This document shows, piece after piece, positions 26,662 to 33,988 of a DNA stretch of 64,000 nucleotides. Both the position numbers and the translations under genes were made by a program. A model generated the notes under the pieces. It saw only the letters and a list, made by a program, of their open reading frames with translations, ran no database searches and was not told the DNA's origin. The stretch comes from Streptomyces durmitorensis (GTDB taxonomy: Bacteria; Actinomycetota; Actinomycetes; Streptomycetales; Streptomycetaceae), in contig NZ_CP097289.1 of the NCBI RefSeq assembly GCF_023498005.1, positions 8,308,001-8,372,000 of the forward strand, given 5' to 3'. Within the stretch, counting starts at the first letter, position 1; the number at the start of each line of letters is the position of its first letter.

Positions 26662-27024
26662 GGGGTGCTCCTGCGGGGAGAGAGACAGTGCCTCGACTCA
26701 GTCGCCGCAGGACGCACGGAAGGTTGCCGCTTGTACGAACTCTTCGCGGCGGGCCGTGGACACGTAGGGGCGAGGCCAGGGCGGAGAAGTGACTTTCCGT
26801 CAGATCGAGCGTGGTGACGACCACATCCGCATCGTGCGGACCACGGGCCGGGCCGAGGCGAACCGGGCCGGATGGCCCCAAACCGCCTGGCTCAGACCTG
26901 ATTGGGGTTCCGGACGTTGTTCGATCTCTCGCACGGACGTTGCTATGCTCGCGCACCGCACTCGGCGGCACGGGGGCCACCAGCGCGTGTGCAGAGCCGC
27001 GCAAGCACAGAAATGAGGTCACCC
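26662..27024. other. Divergent regulatory region between PL11 and the ECF sigma gene
   Basis: 363 bp without a gene. It holds the PL11 promoter (26698-26728) and, nearer the sigma gene, TTGTTCGATCTCTCG (26918-26932), which resembles the palindrome at 42208-42227, and TATGCT (26944-26949), a possible -10 with a too-long 20-nt spacing. No GGCAACC promoter faces the sigma gene, so I see no sign of self-activation. Confidence 0.5.
26698..26728 (-). promoter_or_regulatory. Putative ECF-type promoter of the PL11 gene
   Basis: On the minus strand GGCAACC (complement of 26722-26728), 17 nt, then CGACTGA (complement of 26698-26704). It continues as GGCAACCTTCC, the same 11 bases as at the PL3 promoter. 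Confidence 0.65.
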
Positions 27025-27558
27025 GTGGGGACAGCCGTCGATGACGCAGCCGCCGCGGAGTTCCATGACTTCTTCGAGCGGCACTACGCCGAACTCGCCC
27101 GCCTCGCGCACATGCTGACCGGCGAGAAGGACGCCGCGGACGACCTCGCGGCGGACGCCCTGGTCGCGCTCTGGCACCGCTGGGACCGGGTGCGCGCCGC
27201 CGATCACCCGGCCGCGTACGCCCGAGGTGTCGTCGCCAACATGGCGCGCAGCCGCATCCGCAGCGCCGTCCGCGAGCGCCGCCGCGTCGCCCTGTTCTGG
27301 GGGCAGCGCGCGGAAGGCGTCGACGACCCCGACGTACCGGCGGTCGTCGACGTCCAGGAGGCGTTGCGTACGCTGCCGTTCCGTAAGAGAGCCTGTGTGG
27401 TCCTGCGGCACGCCTTCGACCTGTCGGAGAAGGACACCGCGCTCACCCTCGGGATATCGGTCGGTACGGTGAAGAGCCAGACGTCCAAGGGGATGGCGGA
27501 GCTGCAACGGCTCCTGGGAGACCTGGCCGCGTCGCAACTCGTGGGAGGGAGGCAGTGA
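27025..27558 (+). CDS. ECF (SigE-family) RNA polymerase sigma factor
   Basis: A 177-residue sigma factor with region 2 at about residues 12-85 (FFERHYAELARLAHMLTGEKDAADDLAADALVALWHRW) and region 4 at about 111-165 (LRTLPFRKRACVVLRHAFDLSEKDTALTLGISVGTVKSQTSKGMAEL). The GTG at 27025 is preferred because GAGGTCACCC precedes it; an ATG at 27013 is the alternative. Its stop overlaps the start of the membrane protein gene by one base (TGATG), the usual sigma/anti-sigma layout. It lies between PL11 and PL3, both with GGCAACC-N17-GAC promoters, as have PL9, PL1, GH43 and GH5 genes nearby. I infer that these are its targets. Confidence 0.9.
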   Translation: MGTAVDDAAAAEFHDFFERHYAELARLAHMLTGEKDAADDLAADALVALWHRWDRVRAADHPAAYARGVVANMARSRIRSAVRERRRVALFWGQRAEGVDDPDVPAVVDVQEALRTLPFRKRACVVLRHAFDLSEKDTALTLGISVGTVKSQTSKGMAELQRLLGDLAASQLVGGRQ

Positions 27559-28427
27559 TGGACGACGTACGCAAGCGGCTGCGCGATGCCGCGGCCGAGC
27601 ACCGCCCCGACCGGGAACGGATGCTCGCCCGGGTCGAGCGCGGCATGGAGCGTGACGCCGCCGACCTCGGCGCCCCGCACCGCGGCAGGCTGCCACGGCC
27701 CGCCCCCTGGCTGCGGATCGCGGGCGCGACGGCCGCCGTTGCCGGAGTCTTCGCGCTCGGCGGTTACGCCGTGGCCTCCGTCGTCCAGGGCGAGGAACCG
27801 CCGCCGAGCACCGTGGGCACGCCGCCCGCCCCCGACTCCACCTCCGCGCCGAGCCCCTCGGCATCCGTACCGGACGACGCGCACGCCAAGTCGAGCCCGC
27901 CGGCCGAGCCCACGCGCCCGTCAGGCAAGGAGACGAAGGGCGCGCCGGACACGGGCAAGGACGAGGACCGGCCGTCTGAGAAGGCCGATCCGTCGCCCCC
28001 CACGCAGCGCGTGGCCCCGGACGCCAGGAGCGTCGAGGACGGCTACCTCTGGAGCGACGGCTCCATCGACCCGCAGAGCAACGACTTCTGGGCGCAGAGC
28101 ACCCTCACCTTCAAGACCGGGAAACCGCTCACCGCGCTCACCGTCGAACTGCGCGTCGCGCAGACCGGCGGCGTCGCCGACGCGGGCAACTGGCGCTCCC
28201 TGCCCGCCGACGACTTCACCATCTCCGTACGTCAACAGGGCGGCGAGCTGGTCTACCGCTGGACGCTGAAGGCGGGCCGGACCGTCCCCGCGGGGGAGCA
28301 CGTCTTCGCGGGCCAGTACAACCACGCCGAGGGCGGCAGGGACGCGGGCGAGGACACGTACGCGGCGGAGGCGACGGCCTCGGGCCGGAAGGCCGCGGTG
28401 CGCGGCGACTTCGCCCGCACATCCTGA
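27558..28427 (+). CDS. Single-pass membrane protein, probable sigma partner with extracellular beta-rich domain
   Basis: A 289-residue protein. Residues 1-50 are cytoplasmic, charged and helical, without the HxxxCxxC zinc-binding anti-sigma motif; a membrane helix spans about 52-76 (LRIAGATAAVAGVFALGGYAVASVV). Residues of about 79-155 are a Pro/Ser/Lys-rich, probably extended linker, and about 156-289 form a beta-rich domain with several Trp/Tyr (DGYLWSDG, NDFWAQSTLTF, VELRVAQTGGVADAGNWRSLP, VYRWTLKAG, FAGQYNHAEGG). I do not recognise the domain as a named CBM family. Gene order makes it a likely anti-sigma factor or sensor for the upstream ECF sigma. Carbohydrate binding by the outer domain is inference, by analogy with clostridial RsgI sensors. 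Confidence 0.72.
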   Translation: MDDVRKRLRDAAAEHRPDRERMLARVERGMERDAADLGAPHRGRLPRPAPWLRIAGATAAVAGVFALGGYAVASVVQGEEPPPSTVGTPPAPDSTSAPSPSASVPDDAHAKSSPPAEPTRPSGKETKGAPDTGKDEDRPSEKADPSPPTQRVAPDARSVEDGYLWSDGSIDPQSNDFWAQSTLTFKTGKPLTALTVELRVAQTGGVADAGNWRSLPADDFTISVRQQGGELVYRWTLKAGRTVPAGEHVFAGQYNHAEGGRDAGEDTYAAEATASGRKAAVRGDFARTS

Positions 28428-28465
28428 GACCACCGAGGCATCCAGGGGAGAAAATCCCGCAGGGC

Positions 28466-28495
28466 GGCAACCTTCCGCACCCGGGCGGAGACCAG
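28466..28495 (+). promoter_or_regulatory. Putative ECF-type promoter of the PL3 gene
   Basis: GGCAACC (28466-28472), 17 nt, GACCAG (28490-28495), in the 108-bp gap before the PL3 start. This lets PL3 be transcribed apart from the sigma operon. Confidence 0.65.
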
Positions 28496-28535
28496 CAGAC
28501 GCAAGGTCATCCCCCCCAGCGAAAGAGCGGTCCCC

Positions 28536-29378
28536 ATGACCACGCAACGAGCCGAACTGCGCAACAGCCGCAAGCGCCGCCTCACCCGCCGCCGCGCCGT
28601 GGGCGCGGCGGGCGGCGCGCTCCTGCTGACCGGCGCCACCCTGGGCGCCAACGTGCTGCTCTCCCCGGCGGGAGCGGCGACCGCCGCGGCCGACTGGCCC
28701 ACCCCCACCGGCGACAAGGCCGTCTCCAAGACCATCGAGGTGTCCGGCACCTACGACGGCGCACTCCAGCGCTTCTACGGCAGCGGAGACCTCGGCGGCG
28801 ACGGCCAGGAGGAGGGCCAGGACCCCATCTTCAAGCTGAAGGACGGCGCGGTCCTGAAGAACGTCGTGATCGGCTCCCCGGCCGCCGACGGCGTGCACTG
28901 CTCGGGCAGCTGCACCCTCCAGAACGTGTGGTGGGAGGACGTCGGCGAGGACGCGGCCAGCTTCAAGGGCACGTCGACCAGCTCCACGTACACCGTGACC
29001 GGCGGCGGAGCGAAGAAGGCCGACGACAAGGTCCTCCAGTTCAACGGCGCGGGCAAGCTGAACATCACCGGCTTCCAGGTCTCGGACTTCGGCAAGCTGG
29101 TGCGCTCCTGCGGCAACTGCTCCAAGCAGTACAAGCGCACGATCACCATCAACGACGTGGACGTGACCGCACCCGGCAAGTCCCTGGTCGGCATCAACAC
29201 CAACTACGGCGACACGGCGACCCTGAGCAAGATCCGCATCCACGGCGACAGCGACAAGAAGATCAAGCCCTGCATCCGCTACACGGGCAACGACTCGGGC
29301 GACGAGCCCGACGAGACGGGCAGCGGCCCCGACGGAACGTACTGCAAGTACAGTGCGTCGGACATCAGTTACCAGTAG
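28536..29378 (+). CDS. Secreted pectate lyase, PL3 family
   Basis: A 280-residue lyase. A Tat-like N-terminus (LTRRRAVGAAGGALLLTGATLG) leads to cleavage near AATAAA. The mature part matches PL3: SKTIEVSGTYDGALQRFYGSGDLGGDGQEEGQDPIFKLKDGAVLKNVVIG, then DGVHCSGSCTLQNVWWEDVGEDAASFKG with the calcium-binding acidic cluster, and paired Cys near RSCGNCSKQYKR. PL3 enzymes prefer de-esterified or low-methyl pectin and are calcium-dependent. It is the third gene in line after the sigma and membrane-protein genes but has its own promoter. Confidence 0.93.
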   Translation: MTTQRAELRNSRKRRLTRRRAVGAAGGALLLTGATLGANVLLSPAGAATAAADWPTPTGDKAVSKTIEVSGTYDGALQRFYGSGDLGGDGQEEGQDPIFKLKDGAVLKNVVIGSPAADGVHCSGSCTLQNVWWEDVGEDAASFKGTSTSSTYTVTGGGAKKADDKVLQFNGAGKLNITGFQVSDFGKLVRSCGNCSKQYKRTITINDVDVTAPGKSLVGINTNYGDTATLSKIRIHGDSDKKIKPCIRYTGNDSGDEPDETGSGPDGTYCKYSASDISYQ

Positions 29379-29447
29379 CCGCGGAACCCCGAGCCGCCAG
29401 TGACCCGCGATTTCTGGAACATCTCCCTGACACCGGCGGCGAGTGAT

Positions 29448-29459
29448 TGAGTCGACTCA
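29448..29459. promoter_or_regulatory. Perfect 12-bp palindrome TGAGTCGACTCA before the MFS gene
   Basis: Located 54 bp upstream of the MFS start codon. Such isolated perfect palindromes are typical operators, for instance of TetR- or MarR-type repressors. No matching regulator gene is adjacent. Confidence 0.4.
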
Positions 29460-29513
29460 TGGATCGGTGCCCCATGCATCGGTCCTCGGGATCGAGGCTC
29501 AGGGGGGACCCGC

Positions 29514-30752
29514 TTGCTCCGCTCGCATCTGACGGCCGCCACGCTGCTCAGGGTGTCCGCCGAAGGGGCCGCGACCGCCCTGGTGCTCACCGTGCAGGCG
29601 CGCACCGGGGACGCGGCGAGCGCCGGGTTCGTCCAGACCGCGATGACGCTTCCGTACGTGCTGAGCGGGCCGGTCATCGGCCATGCCCTCGACCGGACCG
29701 ACCGGCCGCGCCGCCTCGTGATCGCGCTGGCGTGCGGCTATGCCGTCGCGATCGCCCTGCTGATGATGTCGGCGGGGCGCTCGCCGCTGGTGCTCGTGCT
29801 GATGGTGGCCGCCGTGGTCGGCTGCGTCGAGCCGGTCGTGGCGGCGCTCACCAGCCTGCTGCCGAGGTTCGTCCCCACCGAACGGCTCTCGCGCGCGTAC
29901 GGCCTGGAGGCGTCGAGCTACAACGTCGCGGCCATCGCCGGGCCGGGACTCGCCGCGTTGGTCGCCGCGTTCGTGGGCGGGGGACAGGCCGGGACCGTGA
30001 CCGTGGCCGCCGCCGTGCTCGGCCTGCTCTTCCTCCCTCTGCTGCGGATCCCGCCGCCGGAGGCCCGGCCCCCTGTCGCGCGCGAGCGGACGCGGACCGG
30101 TGTCGCGCAGGTCGTGACGGGCGGGCTCTCGGTCCTCGGGAAGAACCGGGTGCTGCGGGCCCTGACCGTGTCGACGATGTTCGCCTGGTTCGGGTACGGC
30201 GGGTTCGCGGTGGCGGCGGTGCTGCTCGGCCAGGACATCGGGGCGGGTCCCGCGGCGGGCGGGCAGCTCATTGCCTTCTTCGCCGTGGGATCCCTCGTGG
30301 GGACGCTGGCCGCGTCACGGTGGCTGACGCCCGGCAGGTCCGAACGGGCCATCATGGCAGGCCTGTTGGGATTCGGCACGGCGGTCGCCGCCCTGGCGGT
30401 GGTGCCGTCACTGCCCTGGGCGTGGGCCGTCTGTGTGGGGGCGGGCCTGGCCGAGGGGCCGCTCTTCGCCGCCACGCTGATGCTCCGTCAGCGCGAGTCG
30501 CCGCCGGACCGGCTCGGGCAGGTCAACACCACCGGCGGCAGCCTGAAGATCGGTGCGTCCGCCGGTGGTGCGGCGCTGACCGGGGTGTTCGCCGGTCAAC
30601 TCGGTGCGGATGGGCTGATGCTGAGCATCGCCGTGTTCCAGTTCGTGGGGGCGGCGCTGTGGCTGTGGCTGCTCAGCAGCGGTCCTTCCGTACCGGCGTC
30701 CAGTCCCTCAGGTAGGCGGCGCGGGTCGCGGACCCGGCCTGGGCGCGGGTGA
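29514..30752 (+). CDS. Major facilitator superfamily transporter
   Basis: A 412-residue membrane protein with about 12 hydrophobic helices. The start is probably the TTG at 29514, preceded by AGGGGGGACC; no ATG fits before the first helix. The loop GPVIGHALDRTDRPRRLVIAL between helices 2 and 3 is the MFS motif A region (DRxxRR). Residues of about 375-393 are the last helix; the C-terminal tail is short, Ser/Arg-rich and overlaps the convergent pectinesterase gene by 80 bp. It is probably an efflux permease; nothing links it to sugar use except position. Confidence 0.78.
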   Translation: MLRSHLTAATLLRVSAEGAATALVLTVQARTGDAASAGFVQTAMTLPYVLSGPVIGHALDRTDRPRRLVIALACGYAVAIALLMMSAGRSPLVLVLMVAAVVGCVEPVVAALTSLLPRFVPTERLSRAYGLEASSYNVAAIAGPGLAALVAAFVGGGQAGTVTVAAAVLGLLFLPLLRIPPPEARPPVARERTRTGVAQVVTGGLSVLGKNRVLRALTVSTMFAWFGYGGFAVAAVLLGQDIGAGPAAGGQLIAFFAVGSLVGTLAASRWLTPGRSERAIMAGLLGFGTAVAALAVVPSLPWAWAVCVGAGLAEGPLFAATLMLRQRESPPDRLGQVNTTGGSLKIGASAGGAALTGVFAGQLGADGLMLSIAVFQFVGAALWLWLLSSGPSVPASSPSGRRRGSRTRPGRG

Positions 30753-31788
30753 GTTGGGGCCGGTTCGCCGGGACCGTCACGGCCGCACCCGGCCCGGTGT
30801 TGCGGTACTCGGCGAACCGCTGGTCCTGCCAGGGATGGGCTTCCCGCATGTTCGCGTACGGGCTCACCGCGTCGATGCCGCGCCCCAGATGCGTGTCGCG
30901 CACCGTCAGCATCGGGCGGGCCGTCGTGTCCGAGGTGGGGACCCAAGGGCGGGCCAGCTTGTAGTACGCGTCCGGGGCGCCGCTCGTCACCCGGCTGCGG
31001 ACGACCAGGTAGCCGCGCGGGTTGGCGACGGCGGTGGACGGCGCGAAGACGAAGCCGTACGGCGCTGATGCCAGGTCGCCGCGGGTGAGCGTGTGGAAGC
31101 GGCAGTGCTCGAAGACGGCGGTGGCCCGGCCGAAGACGAAGTCGACGTCTCCCTCCACGTAGCAGTCGCGGAAGTACTGGCGGGCGAAGGCACCCAGGTC
31201 CGCGGTGTCGGCGTAGAGGGTGTCCTGATGTCCCAGGAATCGGCAGCGGAAGAACGCCGAGCGGTCGCCCGTCACCTTGAGGGCGACGGCCTGGGTTCCG
31301 GTGTAGTCGGGGTGGTCGGCGCGCAGCCAGTCGTTGGCGAACGTGATCGCGTGGGCGGTGAAACCGGCGGCCCGCACGGTCGTGGTGGCCGAGCCGCTCG
31401 TGCCGTACGTGCCGGACCCGTCGGGCTTCGGAGTGCCCGCCGCGTTGTCGTACACGATCACCGTGTCGCGCGGGTCGCCGCTCGCGCCGACCAGCGTGAG
31501 CCCGGCCAGGGCCTCCGGCACGGTCACCGTCTCGCGGTACGTGCCCGGGGCGAGGACGAGCGTCCAGTCCGTGCCGGTGGCGGCGTTCACGGCGGCCTGG
31601 ACGGTGGTGTGGTCGCCGCGGCCCGCCGGGTCGACGTACAGCGTCCGACGGGTGGGGCGGGGTGCGGCGGCTCGCGCGGGAGAGGTGTGGCCGACGGCCA
31701 GGGCGGCGCCGGCGCCCGCGCTCGCGGTGAGCAACGTGCGCCGGCTGAAGCCCGCTCCGAGGGGGACGTGGGAGTGGTGCGAGGGCAT
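30673..31788 (-). CDS. Secreted pectinesterase, CE8 family (Tat signal)
   Basis: A 371-residue methylesterase that removes methyl groups from pectin so lyases can act. The ATG at 31788 follows GAAGGATCAGCC. Residues 15-42 (SRRTLLTASAGAGAALAVG...ARA) are a Tat signal. CE8 hallmarks are present: GTYRETV, GHQDTLY (187-192, acid Asp189) and VDFVFG (215-220, nucleophile Asp216), with the later LARPWVPTSDTTARP replacing LGRPW. It is the last gene of the long pectin operon, 80 bp after the PL1 stop, and its 3' end overlaps the MFS gene tail-to-tail. Confidence 0.93.
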   Translation of the reverse strand: MPSHHSHVPLGAGFSRRTLLTASAGAGAALAVGHTSPARAAAPRPTRRTLYVDPAGRGDHTTVQAAVNAATGTDWTLVLAPGTYRETVTVPEALAGLTLVGASGDPRDTVIVYDNAAGTPKPDGSGTYGTSGSATTTVRAAGFTAHAITFANDWLRADHPDYTGTQAVALKVTGDRSAFFRCRFLGHQDTLYADTADLGAFARQYFRDCYVEGDVDFVFGRATAVFEHCRFHTLTRGDLASAPYGFVFAPSTAVANPRGYLVVRSRVTSGAPDAYYKLARPWVPTSDTTARPMLTVRDTHLGRGIDAVSPYANMREAHPWQDQRFAEYRNTGPGAAVTVPANRPQLTRAQAGSATRAAYLRDWTPVRKDRC

Positions 31789-31868
31789 GGCTGATCCTTC
31801 GCTGTGCGGCTCGGTGAGGAGGTGAGGAGGTACCGGGGGAGGGGAAGAGGGAGGGGGAGGGAGAGGGG

Positions 31869-33173
31869 TCAGCGGCGCTTGCCCGCGCCCGCCTGATGCG
31901 CGAGCAGGCCGGGCAGCTTGCGCGGGTCGTCCACCCGCGTCCGGAGGCTCGGCGTCCAGCCCGCACCCGACGCGAGGGTCTCCTCGGGCAGCTCCGCGTT
32001 GTGGACGGCGATGAGATCGACGCGCCTGCCGTTGACGTAGTTGGCGTCGGCGGTGACCGGCGCCTCCTTCCACTTCTTGAGGATCTTCGCGGCGCTGACC
32101 CCGTCCGGAAGCGTGAACGCGTTCTTCTGGGCGACCAGTCGGGACTCCTGGCCGATGCCGAACGAGTACTGATAGCCGCCCGCGGGGACGATGTAGTGGT
32201 TGTTGTAGGCGTCGACCTGCCCGAAGCGGACGCGCGGCGCCCGCTCGACGATGTCCCGGAACACGTTGTGGTGCAGGGTGACCCGCAGCTTGCCGCGGTC
32301 CGTGGCGCCCGCGCTGTCGCTGTTGCCGATCATCAGGGTCTTGTCGTGGTCGGCGAAGACGTTCCAGGAGGCGGTGACGAGGTCGGCGCCGCGCACGACG
32401 TCCAGCTCGCCGTCGTGCTGCTGGTAGATCTCGCCGTAGTAGGACGGCAGCGAACTGTCGGGGTGCGCGCCGTCGGTGAACGTGTTGTGGTCGACCCACA
32501 CATGCGTCGAGCCGTGGACGACCATGCTGTCGTACTCGGAGTTCCAGGCCCCGGTGGCGCCGTCCGTGGGATCCCACTGCGGGAAGCAGTCCAAGGGGCT
32601 CTCCAGCGTGAGATCGCGGACGACCACGTTGTCCACGCCCTGGATCTGCAGGCTGCCGCCCGTGATCCCGGCGTTCCTCCCGACGCCCACGATGGTCGTG
32701 TCGGCCGGGACGTACGCCTTGATGGCCGCGCCCTGCCGGGCCGCCGATGCCGCCCGCAGGTCCTCCTGCGCGCCGCTCACCGGAGTGTCACGGCCCCACA
32801 CGGCGGGGTCGTAGTCGGCGAGGTACCGGTCGAAGTCGTAGCCATCGGCCTCGAACGCGGCGCAGCCCGCGGCCGTCGCGTTCAGCGTCCCCTTGACCTT
32901 GATGACACGGGGAGCCCCGGGGTCGTCGGCGAGCGCGGCCCGCAGCTGCCCCCAGGTGGTGACCGTGTAGGTGTGCGCTCGGTCGGCACCGGCGCCGCCC
33001 GTGGTCCCGCCGTCGGCGGACGCCCAGCCGTCGCGGGGCGGCAGCACGTCGCGGGCGCCGGCGGCCGAGGCCGGGGCGCTCGTGACGGCCACGACCAGGG
33101 CGGTGCACCCCGCGAGCAGGGTGAGAGATCGGCGGACAGCCCCGCGCCTCGTTCTTGTCGTCGTCATCGTCAC
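31869..33173 (-). CDS. Secreted pectate lyase, PL1 family (long form)
   Basis: A 434-residue PL1 lyase. I keep the GTG at 33173 because it overlaps the CE12 stop as GTGA; an ATG two codons later has the better GGAAGG spacing. Residues 1-38 are a signal peptide. Hallmarks: GWASADGGTTGGAG, VWVDH (225-229), and ERAPRVRFGQVDAYNNHY with the catalytic Arg. The domain has an inserted acidic stretch at about 105-150 (AAFEADGYDFDRYLADYDPAVWGRD). It belongs to the operon that also carries CE12 and CE8 esterases. Confidence 0.92.
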   Translation of the reverse strand: MTMTTTRTRRGAVRRSLTLLAGCTALVVAVTSAPASAAGARDVLPPRDGWASADGGTTGGAGADRAHTYTVTTWGQLRAALADDPGAPRVIKVKGTLNATAAGCAAFEADGYDFDRYLADYDPAVWGRDTPVSGAQEDLRAASAARQGAAIKAYVPADTTIVGVGRNAGITGGSLQIQGVDNVVVRDLTLESPLDCFPQWDPTDGATGAWNSEYDSMVVHGSTHVWVDHNTFTDGAHPDSSLPSYYGEIYQQHDGELDVVRGADLVTASWNVFADHDKTLMIGNSDSAGATDRGKLRVTLHHNVFRDIVERAPRVRFGQVDAYNNHYIVPAGGYQYSFGIGQESRLVAQKNAFTLPDGVSAAKILKKWKEAPVTADANYVNGRRVDLIAVHNAELPEETLASGAGWTPSLRTRVDDPRKLPGLLAHQAGAGKRR

Positions 33174-33988
33174 GGTCCTTCCGGCCAGGTGATCCAGGAG
33201 TCGGGTATCGCGTCGTCGAGCCGTCGCACGTCACGCGGCGCGAGCACCCCGCGGTGCAGCAGCTCGGCCGCCACCAGGCGGGCCACGGCGATCGCGCCCG
33301 GTGGATTGAAGTGCGTGTTGTCCTGCTCGGTGGCTGTCCAGTTGAAGTAGGCCTTGGTCGCCTCGACGCCGAGCTTCTGCCACAGGGCGAGCGACAGGGC
33401 CTGGACGTCGAGCAGCGGCACGCCCTCGGCCTCGGCGAGCGCCCGCATCGCCGCCGGGTAGTCGCCGTGGGTGGGCAGCGCGGTGCCGTCCGCGGCGAAC
33501 TTCCTGCGCTCGACGGCGGTGGCGAACACCGGCCGCGCGCCACGGGACCGCGCCCCGTCGACGTACTGCTTCAGGTAGTCCTGGTACGTGGACCACGGCT
33601 CGGTGTAGCGCGTCGGGTCGGCGGTCTTCTCGTCGTTGTGCGCGAACTGGATGAGGAGCCGGTCGCCGGGTCTGATCGCCTCAAGGATCACTGCGAGGCG
33701 GCCCTCGTCGACGAAGCTCTTCGAACTCCGGCCGTTCATCGCGTGGTTGGCGACCCTGACGCGGTCGTGGAGGAAGAAGGGAAGGGCCATGCCCCAGCCG
33801 GTCTCGGGGGCCGCGTCGGTGTACTTCTGCGCGGCCGTGGAGTCCCCGGCGATGTAGAGCGTGCTCGCGGGAGCGGTCTTCGACGAGCGGGCGAGGGCGG
33901 CCGGGGCCGCGGCCGCCGCGAGCGGAAGGCTCGCGAGGGCCGCGACCGCACGGCGTCGGCCGACGCCGTGCGCGGGGCGCGCTGTCAC
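33170..33988 (-). CDS. Secreted rhamnogalacturonan acetylesterase, CE12 (SGNH) family
   Basis: A 272-residue esterase that removes acetyl groups from rhamnogalacturonan. The GTG at 33988 overlaps the binding-protein stop (GTGA). Residues 1-34 are a signal peptide. SGNH blocks: nucleophile Ser50 in IAGDSTAA, the oxyanion residues in VANHAMNGRSSKSF and FAHNDEK, and the Asp-His pair in QDNTHFNPPGA near the C-terminus. These match Bacillus YesT/RhgT. It is translationally coupled on both sides, so binding protein, CE12 and PL1 are made together. Confidence 0.92.
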   Translation of the reverse strand: MTARPAHGVGRRRAVAALASLPLAAAAAPAALARSSKTAPASTLYIAGDSTAAQKYTDAAPETGWGMALPFFLHDRVRVANHAMNGRSSKSFVDEGRLAVILEAIRPGDRLLIQFAHNDEKTADPTRYTEPWSTYQDYLKQYVDGARSRGARPVFATAVERRKFAADGTALPTHGDYPAAMRALAEAEGVPLLDVQALSLALWQKLGVEATKAYFNWTATEQDNTHFNPPGAIAVARLVAAELLHRGVLAPRDVRRLDDAIPDSWITWPEGP

